Shown here: positions 1 to 7,885 of the stretch, piece after piece
How the letters are laid out: every line of letters begins with the position of its first letter
Numbering within the stretch: position 1 is the stretch's first letter
Source: Nocardia brevicatena NBRC 12119
Lineage (GTDB): Bacteria; Actinomycetota; Actinomycetes; Mycobacteriales; Mycobacteriaceae
Reading direction: 5' to 3'
Assembly: GCF_000308495.1 (NCBI RefSeq)
Contig: NZ_BAFU01000072.1
Location: 1 to 64,000 of the forward strand
Length of the DNA: 64,000 nucleotides
Position numbers and translations under genes: made by a program
Notes under the pieces: model-generated
Database searches by the model: none
Told to the model about the DNA's origin: nothing
The model's input: only the letters and a program-made list of their open reading frames with translations

Positions 1-886
1 GGACCGCCGCCCCGACCTCGCCACCGAGGCATTCGTCACCCACCGCAACCTACTGTTCACCGTCGCCTACGAGATGCTCGGCTCGGCCGCCGACGCCGAG
101 GATGTCCTGCAGGAGACCTGGTTGCGGTGGAGCGACGTCGACCTCGACACCGTGCGGGACCAGCGCGCATACCTGGTCCGGATCGCCACCCGCCAGGCAC
201 TGGGCCGGCTGCGTACGCTCGGCCGCCGCAAGGAGTCCTACGTCGGCCCCTGGCTACCCGAACCGCTGCTGACCACACCCGACGTGGCCGAGGACGTCGA
301 ACTGGCCGAGAACGTCTCGATGGCGATGCTGCTGGTGCTGGAGACGCTCGCCCCGACGGAGCGGGCGGTGTTCGTGCTCCGCGAGGTGTTCGATCTGCCC
401 TACGACGAGATCGCCGAAGCCGTCGGCAAAACCCCGGCCGCGGTCCGCCAGATCGCTCACCGGGCCCGAACCCATGTCGCCGCACGCCGACCGCGCGGAG
501 TGGTCTCCCAGGCCGAGACCCGAGGCGCGCTCGAGGCGTTCCAACGGGCGGTCGAGACCGGCGATATGCGGGAGCTGCTCGATATCCTCGCCCCGGATGT
601 CGTCTTCCTGGGTGACGGTGGCGGAATCAAACAGGCGGTGCTGCGGCCCGTCGCCGGAGCCGACAAGGTGGCCCGCATACTGGCCGCCGGCCTGAGCACG
701 ATCGCGACCATGTCGCTGCAGCCGGCCCACGTCAACGGCTATCCCGCGCTGATTCTCCGATCCGACGGCGAAATCGACACGGTCATGGCGCTGCGCATCG
801 ACGACGGTCTCCTCACCGGCGTCTACGCCGTACGCAACCCCGAGAAGCTGTCACATATGCAGCGTGAAACCGCCCTGTGCCGCTGA
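1..886 (+). CDS. ECF41/SigJ-like RNA polymerase sigma factor (5' end outside window)
   Basis: The reading frame is open from the left edge, so the start codon lies upstream; about 294 residues are visible. The first residues (AYEMLGSAADAEDVLQETW) are sigma-70 region 2. A region 4 helix-turn-helix follows at about residues 125-175 (DLPYDEIAEAVGKTPAAVRQ). The last ~130 residues form a SnoaL-like domain with a DGGGIK motif, which matches the DGGGK motif of ECF41 factors. In that family the C-terminal domain controls the sigma's own activity instead of an anti-sigma factor. ECF41 genes often sit beside an oxidoreductase or decarboxylase gene; the downstream neighbour here is a convergent hydrolase, so any partner would be to the left. 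Confidence 0.9.
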   Translation, partial: DRRPDLATEAFVTHRNLLFTVAYEMLGSAADAEDVLQETWLRWSDVDLDTVRDQRAYLVRIATRQALGRLRTLGRRKESYVGPWLPEPLLTTPDVAEDVELAENVSMAMLLVLETLAPTERAVFVLREVFDLPYDEIAEAVGKTPAAVRQIAHRARTHVAARRPRGVVSQAETRGALEAFQRAVETGDMRELLDILAPDVVFLGDGGGIKQAVLRPVAGADKVARILAAGLSTIATMSLQPAHVNGYPALILRSDGEIDTVMALRIDDGLLTGVYAVRNPEKLSHMQRETALCR

Positions 887-1080
887 ATCAGGTCAGCGGA
901 GGTGAGGCGCCGGAGTCGGTGATGTGCCGGCACCTCGGCCTCCATCCGGGGCAGCCCCTGCCGGACGAGGAGAGCGGTGAAGGATTCCGTGATTTCCTGG
1001 ACCGCCTGGGGTCGCGCCCATGGCCGCCATCGGGCATGGGCGCCCCTCCCCTCGCCCAGGCGTCCTTCCTTCGCGTGTAT

Positions 1081-2013
1081 TCAGTGATGTTCGGCGAAGT
1101 CGCGGATGAGGGTGCCGGTGGTGTCCGGCTCCTCGATCATCGGCGTGTGGCCACAGTCGAGGGTCTCGATCCGAACGTGTGGGACTCGGCGGTAGTCCTG
1201 GAAGGAGGCCGGCTGCCATCGCCGATCCCGGGAGCCGTAGAGCACCATGACGGGCAGGCCGAGGTCGGCGAGTCGGTCCGGTACGGGCCGTTCCCGCAGG
1301 TAGGTATCCGATGCGTCCGATGTCGCGGTGAGGCTGCGATATGTCATGCCTCGGACGTCGGTGACGATCTGCTCGGGAACTTGGATCTCGCGGGCGAACG
1401 CGGTGCTCAGGGAGCTCCGAATGGCGGCGTCGGGCAGCAGCGGCCACAGGGGTTGTCCTATCGCCGGGATCATCAACACATTGCCGACCGGCCCGTTGTC
1501 GGTGAATGCGTCCGACCGGGGACCGGTGTCGACCAGCGCCACCGCTGTCACCAGGTCCTGGCGCTGTTCGGCCAGTGAGGTGGCCACGTAGCCGCCGGTG
1601 GAGTGCCCGACGACTATCGCGTGGCGCACGCCGAGTCGGTCTAGTACGGCCCCGACTCGGCGCGCCTGTTCGGCCATACCGTAACCACTGTCCGGTTTAT
1701 CCGATTTGCCGTGACCGAGCAGGTCGATCCGCACCACGTACCTATTTCGCAATGCGGGCATCACCGGGTCCCACCATGCGGTCGATCCGGCCAACCCGTG
1801 CAACAGCACCAGCGCGCGTGTGTTGGGTGCACCGCTGGAGACAACGTGGATGTCTCCGTCCGGAAGATGCACCATGCGCTCCTGGGAATCGTTCGGCGTG
1901 GCGGTCGAGACACCTGTCGTGCCGCCCACGATCAGGGCGGCCAACACACCGACGATTATCCGCCCGATGTGTCGCCGCCGACTCGATATTGCGTCGGCGC
2001 CGGTCGCAACCAT
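1081..2013 (-). CDS. Exported or membrane-anchored alpha/beta-hydrolase
   Basis: A 310-residue alpha/beta-hydrolase. The ATG at 2013 is chosen because a strong GAAGGAGGA ribosome site lies 3-4 bases upstream; the frame is open further upstream but without such a site. Residues ~10-38 hold basic residues and then a hydrophobic stretch (IIVGVLAALIVGG), an uncleaved anchor or signal peptide. The core shows an oxyanion HG motif (LLHGLAG), the nucleophile elbow GHSTGG, an Asp in LYGSRDRRW and a His in CGHTPMIEEP, so the Ser-Asp-His triad is complete. The substrate cannot be read from sequence. It is divergent from the AraC-family gene at 2103 with a 90-bp shared promoter region, which suggests control by that regulator. 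Confidence 0.85.
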   Translation of the reverse strand: MVATGADAISSRRRHIGRIIVGVLAALIVGGTTGVSTATPNDSQERMVHLPDGDIHVVSSGAPNTRALVLLHGLAGSTAWWDPVMPALRNRYVVRIDLLGHGKSDKPDSGYGMAEQARRVGAVLDRLGVRHAIVVGHSTGGYVATSLAEQRQDLVTAVALVDTGPRSDAFTDNGPVGNVLMIPAIGQPLWPLLPDAAIRSSLSTAFAREIQVPEQIVTDVRGMTYRSLTATSDASDTYLRERPVPDRLADLGLPVMVLYGSRDRRWQPASFQDYRRVPHVRIETLDCGHTPMIEEPDTTGTLIRDFAEHH

Positions 2014-2102
2014 GGGTCCTCCTTCGGTCGATCTGCGATGACACCACCTTGCCGGGCGACCATGAGATATGTCTTGAAGAAATGTCGGCGTCCGCGGCCG
2101 AT

Positions 2103-2978
2103 ATGCGATACCCATACAATCGGTGCGTGGCCTGGGAGATCGCGCGACCATCGCGGACACCCGCACTGCGCGGAGTCGATATGGCCGGATTCCGTATTCA
2201 CGGTGACGGCCCGGAGCAGCTGCGCGCCATCCCCCACCCGGCCGTCACGGTCATCGTCGAGTTCGGTGACCGTTGCTTCGATGTCCGCGACTCGACAGGC
2301 CGAAAGCACTCGGGCAGCCTGGCTCTCGGTCTCACCGGCAGCGCGGCCCCGGTGCGCGTCGAAGCCATCGAGTGTGTCCAGGTGCGCCTGTCGCCGGTCG
2401 TCGCGAACACCATCCTCGGATGTCCGCTTGCCGAGTTGGGCGAGGAAATCGTCGGTCTCGAGGACCTTTGGGGCCGCGACGTAACGCGGCTGCGTGAGCG
2501 CCTACACGATACGCACAGCTGGCAGGAACGATTCGCACTGGTGGATGCGATGCTGTCGGCGCGGTTCCGAGACGACCTCCGGGTCGACCCGGAGATTGCC
2601 TGGGCATGGCGCCAAATCACCGTCGGCCGGGGTCGGCTCCGAGTCGGGCACCTCGCCGCTCGACTCGGGTGGAGCCGCCAACGGCTGTGGTCGCGTTTCG
2701 GCACCCAGATCGGCCTGACACCCAAACGCGCCGCCATGCTGGTTCGTTTCGACCATGCCGTGCATCGGCTGGTCCGGGGGCATTCGCCTGCGCACGTGGC
2801 AGCCGACAGCGGTTACGCGGACCAGTCCCATCTCTACCGCGACGTCCGCGGCTTCACCGGCGCGCCCCTCACATCGGCGGTCGGCGAGCCATGGCTCGCC
2901 GTGGACGACAGGGCCTGGCCGTCGAGCACTGTCGGCCGAACGAGCGTTGCCGGCACCCGGACGCCACACCGGTCCTGA
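2103..2978 (+). CDS. AraC-family transcriptional regulator
   Basis: About 291 residues. The N-terminal ~150 residues form a sensor domain of the type found in the AraC regulator at 10888 in this window. The C-terminal ~100 residues carry two helix-turn-helix motifs (VGHLAARLGWSRQRLWSRF and the later HVAADSGYADQSHLYRD), typical of AraC DNA-binding domains. The start is uncertain: ATG 2103 is the most upstream plausible codon and GTG 2127 would also give a family-like N-terminus; neither has a clear ribosome site. It is divergent from the alpha/beta-hydrolase gene at 2013, its likely target. The last ~30 residues are a low-complexity tail. Confidence 0.75.
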   Translation: MRYPYNRCVAWEIARPSRTPALRGVDMAGFRIHGDGPEQLRAIPHPAVTVIVEFGDRCFDVRDSTGRKHSGSLALGLTGSAAPVRVEAIECVQVRLSPVVANTILGCPLAELGEEIVGLEDLWGRDVTRLRERLHDTHSWQERFALVDAMLSARFRDDLRVDPEIAWAWRQITVGRGRLRVGHLAARLGWSRQRLWSRFGTQIGLTPKRAAMLVRFDHAVHRLVRGHSPAHVAADSGYADQSHLYRDVRGFTGAPLTSAVGEPWLAVDDRAWPSSTVGRTSVAGTRTPHRS

Positions 2979-3154
2979 GCCGCCCCGGCCGTTCTCACGG
3001 AATGCCGTGTCGACGTCGCGACGGGCTGCCGGCCATCGGCAGCTCCATGCCGGCGGCCCGCCATCGATTGCCGGGAATCCCGCTCGGTCCACGACGCCGC
3101 TTCTCACCCCAGCCGTCGGCGGCGGGGTTTCCGAGGGTCTGCCAGGATGGCCGC

Positions 3155-3373
3155 ATGAGAACCATGGCTCGGCCCGGCATGATCCCCGCCGGGACTCTGG
3201 TTCTGTTGACCGCGCTCTATTTCGCGCAGGGACTGCCGTACGGGTTCTTCACCCAGGCGCTGCCCGTGGTGCTCCGCGAATCCGGTTTCTCGCTGATCGA
3301 GATCAGCGCCACCGGAATCCTGTTCGCGCCGTGGGCACTGAAATTCCTGTGGGCGCCCTACGTGGACCACTGA
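3155..3373 (+). pseudogene. 5' stump of an MFS transporter gene (AmpG-like)
   Basis: ATG 3155 opens a 72-codon frame with the first two transmembrane helices of a major facilitator transporter (LTALYFAQGLPYGFFTQA, then ISATGILFAPWALKFLWAPY), resembling the N-terminus of AmpG-like permeases. A complete protein has about 12 helices and 400 or more residues; here the frame ends right after the conserved WAPYVDH, and the next ~170 bases show no continuation in any frame. This is a 3'-truncated remnant at the left border of the lower-GC island that begins with the lysozyme gene. The 176 bases before it (2979-3154) and the 169 after it hold nothing else I recognise. Confidence 0.75.
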
Positions 3374-3542
3374 CGATCCCGGGCCTGGCCCATATCCGCG
3401 GCCGAGGCCGCGACCTGGGCGTGGAAGCGAAAACGTACCTGGGCACCGTTGTGGCCGGGTTTCCCACGGCGCCGGTCGGTCGCCGTCGGTACAGAGCAGA
3501 TGCCACTGGTGCGGTCCTCGGTGCGCGCTAACATATCCGGCT

Positions 3543-4715
3543 TCAGACGGCGAGAGCCGTCTGGGACTGGTTCCACTCCTCCAGAAGGCCGGCTGCGTAA
3601 CTGCGCCGCTTCTCGATCGTGCTTCCGGAGCTTTTCTCGTAATACCGGTCGAAGTACTCCGCCACCGCGCGGGGATCGTCCTTGGTCGCGTAGACAAGCT
3701 GTCTGCCCTGCATAATTTTTGGGTCTTTGCTGTGGTTCAGTTCATCGACCATGTAATCGACGTGAGTCCTCCAGTCGCCGAGACTCTCGCCTGGCTTTTT
3801 CGCGTAAGCCAGGAGATTATCCTGCCGGTCGAAACGCCATTGGAACAGGCCGCGGGCCGTTTCTCCGTCACCTGTTGCCCCGACCTTGAAACCTGACTCG
3901 AACTTCGCGTTGGCGACGATCCCCGCTGCCTGCGCCGGGGTGAAATGGTGTTCCTTGATGAGGTACTCCATCATGGCCTTGGCGGTGGGTATGTCTCCGG
4001 TGGGAATTATCGCGGTGCCCGTCGTATCCGAGACGGGGGTCCACGGGGTGTTTCCGCTGTACTCCGAGGGCGAGTACGACACCGGTTGAATGCCGCCGCC
4101 GTTGTTATTATGTGTGGGGGTAAATTTCGGCTCGTCCTCGCGGATTTTGATCGCCTCGGCCGCTACCCGGTCGGAAACACTGCTGACCTGGGTGTATGTC
4201 GTGTTCAACGTATCCCAGACACCTTCGAACAGACCGTCGACTATGTCTTTCGGCATCATCTTCTTGATATGGCCTTGCTCGTCCTTCACCGGCCGGCAGG
4301 TCTTCGGATCGATCACGGGCTGCAACGCACCGTAGGAGGCGGTTATCTTCTCGTTGAGTTCCCCCACCGAGGTGTCGATGGCATCGTAGGCATTCGTCAC
4401 AGCCTTGCCGATCCCGGCGGTCCTCTTGACGATGCCATCGTCCTTGCGATGAATACCCGATATGACCTTCTCTACCCCCTTTTGGTGCTCGGTATATCGC
4501 TCGATCATTATCGATTGGTCCTCGGGTTGAGCGATCCCCTTATCGCGCAGCAACTTGTGCAGATCAGGGGCCTCGGACGGCTTTCCCGACCCCAGCTTGT
4601 CGATCTGGGTTTGGATAACCCCCTCGGCCAGGGTGAACAGAGCTTTCAGTCCCGGTGGCGCGCAAGGCGGAAGCTCCTTCAAATCGCCCAGCCGCTTGGT
4701 GCCCTTGGTGCTCAT
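3543..4715 (-). CDS. Phage-tail-type lysozyme domain protein
   Basis: A 390-residue protein. Residues ~245-380 match the phage tail lysozyme fold (Phage_lysozyme2): AKAMMEYLIKEHHFTPAQAA is followed by a helix with AKFESGF and GLFQW, the pattern of peptidoglycan-cleaving tail-tip proteins. Residues 1-190 are helical, lack a signal peptide and resemble nothing I can name. Residues ~195-235 are a Pro/Ser/Thr-rich linker with an N-N-N-G-G-G stretch. GC content is visibly lower than in core genes. No other phage structural gene is nearby, so this may be a cell-wall enzyme acquired with the island or a substrate of a specialised secretion system; the latter is only an inference. Confidence 0.75.
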   Translation of the reverse strand: MSTKGTKRLGDLKELPPCAPPGLKALFTLAEGVIQTQIDKLGSGKPSEAPDLHKLLRDKGIAQPEDQSIMIERYTEHQKGVEKVISGIHRKDDGIVKRTAGIGKAVTNAYDAIDTSVGELNEKITASYGALQPVIDPKTCRPVKDEQGHIKKMMPKDIVDGLFEGVWDTLNTTYTQVSSVSDRVAAEAIKIREDEPKFTPTHNNNGGGIQPVSYSPSEYSGNTPWTPVSDTTGTAIIPTGDIPTAKAMMEYLIKEHHFTPAQAAGIVANAKFESGFKVGATGDGETARGLFQWRFDRQDNLLAYAKKPGESLGDWRTHVDYMVDELNHSKDPKIMQGRQLVYATKDDPRAVAEYFDRYYEKSSGSTIEKRRSYAAGLLEEWNQSQTALAV

Positions 4716-4946
4716 CGACGCCTCGCTTTCACCCGGGCAGACACCGTCGCCACATGTCGATTATCGGATGTTCCCGGACGTGGGAACGACTGTCGAGTCG
4801 AGGACAGTTGAGCACTTCGATGGTCGGTATCGCCCGAACACCGGACTCCTCGACGAGGTGGCCACCCCTATCCCTATCGAGCAGTCCGCGAACAGCAGGC
4901 TCAGACGTTGAAGCGGTACTCGACCACATTCCGGCACCAAGCAACG

Positions 4947-5360
4947 TCATGGCGAAGGTGCGATGTACTCGCACTGCAGGTCGGATACCCTCGCGATGTG
5001 CTCGAAGTCGTGGTCCGCGGCAAGCACCGTCGCATCGTTGACGATGGCGTAGCCGGCGATGAGGATGTCGAGCGAGCCGGCCGCACGGACGAGCCCCGCA
5101 TTCCACAGTGCTGCCTGAATATCGAGCACGAGCGATTCGTCGGGCGCGTGCTCAAGCGGGAATCCGAGGGAAATCTGTTCTCGGTAGTGTGCGTACTTCT
5201 CGGGCGTCCGGGCGCTGTGGCAGAACTCGAGCACCTGCGGCGGGCAGGTGACGAATAGGTCGGCCGGCGCTCGCTCGATGCGCCGCAGCCGCGCAGTGAT
5301 GCCCGCGTCTCCAGTGGCCAGCCTTGCCCAGACCGAATTGTCGACCAGGTAGTCGGTCAC
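4947..5360 (-). CDS. vapC: VapC toxin, PIN-domain ribonuclease (pair 1)
   Basis: A 137-residue PIN domain with the four conserved acidic positions: Asp in YLVDNSVWARL, Glu in VLEFCHSAR, Asp in GSLDILIAGYA and Asp in LAADHDFEHIA. PIN toxins of this type cut structured RNA such as tRNA in a Mg-dependent way. It starts with GTG and overlaps the upstream antitoxin gene by 4 bases (GTGA), which implies translational coupling in one operon. The last ~120 bases and the 3' flank are duplicated in degenerate form at 5702-5868. Confidence 0.92.
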   Translation of the reverse strand: MTDYLVDNSVWARLATGDAGITARLRRIERAPADLFVTCPPQVLEFCHSARTPEKYAHYREQISLGFPLEHAPDESLVLDIQAALWNAGLVRAAGSLDILIAGYAIVNDATVLAADHDFEHIARVSDLQCEYIAPSP

Positions 5361-5575
5361 GCAGACTCGGACTCGCTCGGAGAGACCACCGGCGCGCCGA
5401 GCTCGCTCTCGAGGTCGGTCAGCCCTGCGATGCCGTCGATCATCGCGCCCTTCTGCTTCGAGGCGATGAGCCTGCGCAACGCGAGGTCAAGAACGGCTCG
5501 GTTCGATCGCTCGCCCGTGAGCGCCCTGGCACGCTCGATCAGCCGCGGATCCAGGTCGACGCTGGTAATCGCCAT
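5357..5575 (-). CDS. vapB: VapB antitoxin (pair 1)
   Basis: A 72-residue antitoxin of the short ribbon/helix-type VapB class (VDLDPRLIERARALTG, then NRAVLDLALRRLI). The N-terminal part should bind the operator and the C-terminus should plug the VapC active site. The ribosome site AAGGGG lies 6 bases before ATG 5575. A perfect 12-bp inverted repeat (5589-5620) lies immediately upstream and is the expected autoregulatory operator. The gene overlaps vapC by 4 bases. Confidence 0.9.
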   Translation of the reverse strand: MAITSVDLDPRLIERARALTGERSNRAVLDLALRRLIASKQKGAMIDGIAGLTDLESELGAPVVSPSESESA

Positions 5576-5588
5576 TATTTACCCCTTA

Positions 5589-5620
5589 CGTTGGCTATAT
5601 AACTGATTATATAGCCAACG
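5589..5620. promoter_or_regulatory. Operator of vapBC pair 1: perfect 12-bp inverted repeat
   Basis: Two perfect 12-base arms (CGTTGGCTATAT at 5589-5600 and ATATAGCCAACG at 5609-5620) are separated by 8 bases. The dyad starts 14 bases upstream of the vapB start codon and is AT-rich against a GC-rich background, so it probably overlaps the -10 region. It is the expected VapBC autorepression site. Confidence 0.8.
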
Positions 5621-5701
5621 GCGTCAGGAGACCACCCATTCGTGCCGGGGACTCCTGCTCGCGGGCGGACCGCGCTATCGGACGTTGAATCGGAACTCGA
5701 C

Positions 5702-6056
5702 TAGACGTTGAACCTGAATTCCACCGCGTTCCGGCACCAAGCAATGTCATGGCGAAGGTGCGATGTACTCGCACTCCAGGTCGGATACCCTCGCGGTGTC
5801 TCGAAGTCGTGGTCCACGGCAAGCACGGTCGTATCGTTCACGATGGCGGAGCCGACGACGAGTACTAGGACTTGCTCCGAGAGAGCGTTGATGCGCCGAG
5901 CTCATTATCGAGGTCGGTCAGTCCTGCGATACCGCGGATCGTCGCGCCCTTCTGCTTCGAGGGGGATGAGCCGGCGCAACGCGAGGTCGAGGACGGCTCG
6001 TTCGACCGCTCGCCCGTCAGCGCTCCGGCACGCTCGAGGAGCTGCGGATCCATGCT
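5702..6056 (-). pseudogene. Decayed, internally deleted second copy of vapBC pair 1
   Basis: Bases 5702-5868 align with 4906-5068 (end of vapC plus its 3' flank) with scattered substitutions and a 2-base deletion. Bases 5869-6056 align with the body of vapB (5370-5556), joined directly to the vapC part, so most of vapC is missing. The vapB part is frameshifted: the start of the antitoxin (LLERAGALTGERSN) and its middle (AVLDLALRRLI) lie in different frames. No operator like that of pair 1 remains upstream. This is a dead tandem duplicate. Confidence 0.85.
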
Positions 6057-6098
6057 TCGTGCCGCTGTGGACATGCGGAACGACTCGGTCGACGTCGC

Positions 6099-6515
6099 TC
6101 AGTCGGCGGTGCCGGGTTCGACGACCCATTCGGCTTGTAACCCGCTCACCGAGGAGATCATGTCGAAGTCGCCGTCGTAGTGCAGAACCGTGGCCCGGTG
6201 CCGCTCGGCCGTTGCCGCGATAAGGACGTCGGCCAGCGACAGTGCCCGGTGAAAACCGGCGTTCAATGCCAGCCCCTGGATCTCAAGCGCGCGCTCGAAT
6301 TCCTCGTCATTACAGGGCAGGTAGTCGAAACCGCGGAGCAGGGTACGCAGGCGCAGCGCCTCGGGCTTGCCGCGCGCCGAGTACAGCACCTCATACTCGG
6401 TCGGGGCACACACCGCGAGGAGCCCCGCGTGGTCCAGCACATCCAGTCGCTGCCGCACTGCGGGCGTGCTCCGGCGGGCCAGCGCAGACTTGTCGATCAG
6501 GTAGCGCCCCTTCAC
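6099..6515 (-). CDS. vapC: VapC toxin, PIN-domain ribonuclease (pair 2)
   Basis: A 138-residue PIN domain with conserved acidic residues in YLIDKSALARR, TEYEVLYSAR, SLADVLIAATA and YDGDFDMIS. Its sequence differs clearly from the VapC at 4947, so this is an independent module. It starts at GTG 6515 and overlaps the upstream vapB by 4 bases. The predicted activity is Mg-dependent endoribonuclease, neutralised by the partner encoded just upstream. Confidence 0.92.
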   Translation of the reverse strand: MKGRYLIDKSALARRSTPAVRQRLDVLDHAGLLAVCAPTEYEVLYSARGKPEALRLRTLLRGFDYLPCNDEEFERALEIQGLALNAGFHRALSLADVLIAATAERHRATVLHYDGDFDMISSVSGLQAEWVVEPGTAD

Positions 6516-6763
6516 GCCACCGAGGCTCCCTTTCCACGCTCGAGGGAGCCGTCCGGCTTTCGCGGCCCGGTCTGTGACCGGATCTCCGCGAACGCGTCCT
6601 CGAACTCACCCTCGTCGATGGCGTCGAAGAGCTCCCGACGTAGCCGCAGCTTCACCCCCTCCTCCATCGCCGCCCGTACTGCCGCCGCCTTGGTCGTCAC
6701 CCCGTATACCCGCATCGCCTGCTCGACGATCTCCTCGTCCAGATCGATGACAGTCCTGGCCAT
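6512..6763 (-). CDS. vapB: VapB antitoxin (pair 2)
   Basis: An 83-residue antitoxin of the VapB/DUF2191 type. The N-terminal DNA-binding ribbon-helix-helix segment (RTVIDLDEEIVEQAMRVYG) is followed by KAAAVRAAMEEGVKLRLRRE. The C-terminal ~25 residues are polar and probably wrap the toxin. The ribosome site GGAGGG precedes ATG 6763 by about 8 bases. A partly symmetrical operator lies at 6797-6827. It overlaps vapC by 4 bases. Confidence 0.9.
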   Translation of the reverse strand: MARTVIDLDEEIVEQAMRVYGVTTKAAAVRAAMEEGVKLRLRRELFDAIDEGEFEDAFAEIRSQTGPRKPDGSLERGKGASVA

Positions 6764-6796
6764 TAGTCATCCCTCCTCAGCTCACCCCCTCATCCA

Positions 6797-6827
6797 CGAT
6801 ATCAATTCGATCCATGAAATGATATCG
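6797..6827. promoter_or_regulatory. Probable operator of vapBC pair 2
   Basis: The arms CGATATCA (6797-6804) and TGATATCG (6820-6827) are perfect inverted repeats; with one mismatch the symmetry continues three bases inward (TTC/GAA). The site lies 34 bases upstream of the vapB start in an AT-rich patch, as expected for autoregulation. Confidence 0.65.
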
Positions 6828-6981
6828 CATAGCATCTAGCTTTCGTTCACCGACTGATCACCGCCACCAGCCTGAACCAGGTCGTCGCCTGATCTGTCGC
6901 GGGCGCCCGTAGAAGCCACTGCTCGGGACCCGACCAGCGTTCCGAAGCCAAATAACCTCTGCCCGCAACCTGCGGATGCCC

Positions 6982-7368
6982 CTACTCCCGGCTATCACTT
7001 GTCCAGGCGCGGAACAGCATGAGTGACTCGGTCAGGTTTTCCGGACCGCACGCGAGATGGAATGACCGCTCGTCGGTCCATGCGTGTACCCAGTCGTGCT
7101 CACCCCGAGCGACCTGTTTCCGGCGAAACTCCCGGTGCGCCGGCCCCGAGCCGACGGTGAACGGAGCGCCGGTGAGGGCAGCGCCGACAGGCCCGAGATC
7201 ACAGATGATGGCATCGCCGGATAACAGTTCGCTGACCACCTCGACAATGATGTACTGGCGCCGGATGCGGTGGTAGTCGTCGGAACTGACGATCAGACAC
7301 AGCATCCCACCGGGCAGGACCGAACCGGACCGGGCGTTCCTCACCTCGCCGAATCGGGGTGAGGCCAT
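6982..7368 (-). CDS. MazF/PemK-like toxin
   Basis: A 128-residue protein. The segment GSVLPGGMLCLIVSSDDYHR followed by a beta strand (QYIIVEVVS) looks like the first sheet of MazF/PemK endoribonucleases, which begins with a similar G-x-x-R/L-P-V-L-V-V-S-S pattern. The C-terminal part does not match the family well, so the toxin class is a judgement from the N-terminal fold and gene context. The start codon overlaps the stop of the upstream antitoxin gene by one base (TGATG). Confidence 0.6.
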   Translation of the reverse strand: MASPRFGEVRNARSGSVLPGGMLCLIVSSDDYHRIRRQYIIVEVVSELLSGDAIICDLGPVGAALTGAPFTVGSGPAHREFRRKQVARGEHDWVHAWTDERSFHLACGPENLTESLMLFRAWTSDSRE

Positions 7369-7580
7369 CAGCTAACGGTTCGACGCTGCGCGATCAGGCT
7401 CGCGGTCAGCGCGGACGCACGGTCAGGGGTGTACCCGGCGGCGTTCAGGGTGGCACTGTCGGCTGCGATTCGGCGCCGCAGGTCGTCACGGGGGACCCAC
7501 TGAGCCAGGTACGCGGAGCGGTCCAGGTTCACCTCCGCCGCACGACGCGCGAGGATCTCCAGAGTCTCATCAAGTCTCAT
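7368..7580 (-). CDS. Antitoxin partner of the MazF-like toxin
   Basis: About 70 residues, beginning MRLDETLEILARRAAEVNLD, with a helix pattern like small antitoxins that dimerise and bind DNA. The start at ATG 7580 (or 7583) is preferred over the longer open frame because the longer one would begin inside the 25-bp palindrome at 7622-7646, the likely operator. The gene ends in a one-base overlap with the toxin gene. It is probably the first gene of a two-gene autoregulated operon. Confidence 0.6.
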   Translation of the reverse strand: MRLDETLEILARRAAEVNLDRSAYLAQWVPRDDLRRRIAADSATLNAAGYTPDRASALTASLIAQRRTVS

Positions 7581-7621
7581 CATCGAACGATACCGATGTC
7601 TTCCGTCCAGCCATGCACATA

Positions 7622-7646
7622 AGCATACCGCCGATGGCGGTATGCT
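7622..7646. promoter_or_regulatory. Perfect 11-bp palindrome upstream of the MazF-like operon
   Basis: AGCATACCGCC (7622-7632) and GGCGGTATGCT (7636-7646) are perfect inverted arms around GAT. The dyad lies about 40 bases upstream of the antitoxin start. No T-run follows, so it reads as an operator and not as a terminator. Confidence 0.7.
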
Positions 7647-7885
7647 CACCGTGTGTAGCCGGTTATCCGCCCCGTGACCGGCGCTGTCCTGGTTGTCACC
7701 GTCCCCGCTGTCCGGCTGGTTATCCGCGGCACGGATTGGCCGAACAAGCCATTATTCTGAGCCCACATCGGGCAAGTGCCGGTAAGTTCGTTGAATACTG
7801 CCGGCTATCGCAGACGACGAGCCAGAGCATCCATCATCCACCACGCCGTACGGCGTAACCACTTCCGTCCATATGAGACGACCTC

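Noticed and set aside
1506-2102. Long upstream extension of the AraC-family frame
   Set aside because: It lies antisense to the alpha/beta-hydrolase gene, its translation is Arg/Pro-rich and lacks similarity; the real start is near 2103.
7661-7727. Direct repeat GGTTATCCGC at 7661 and 7718
   Set aside because: Only 10 bases and two copies; too short to call an element.
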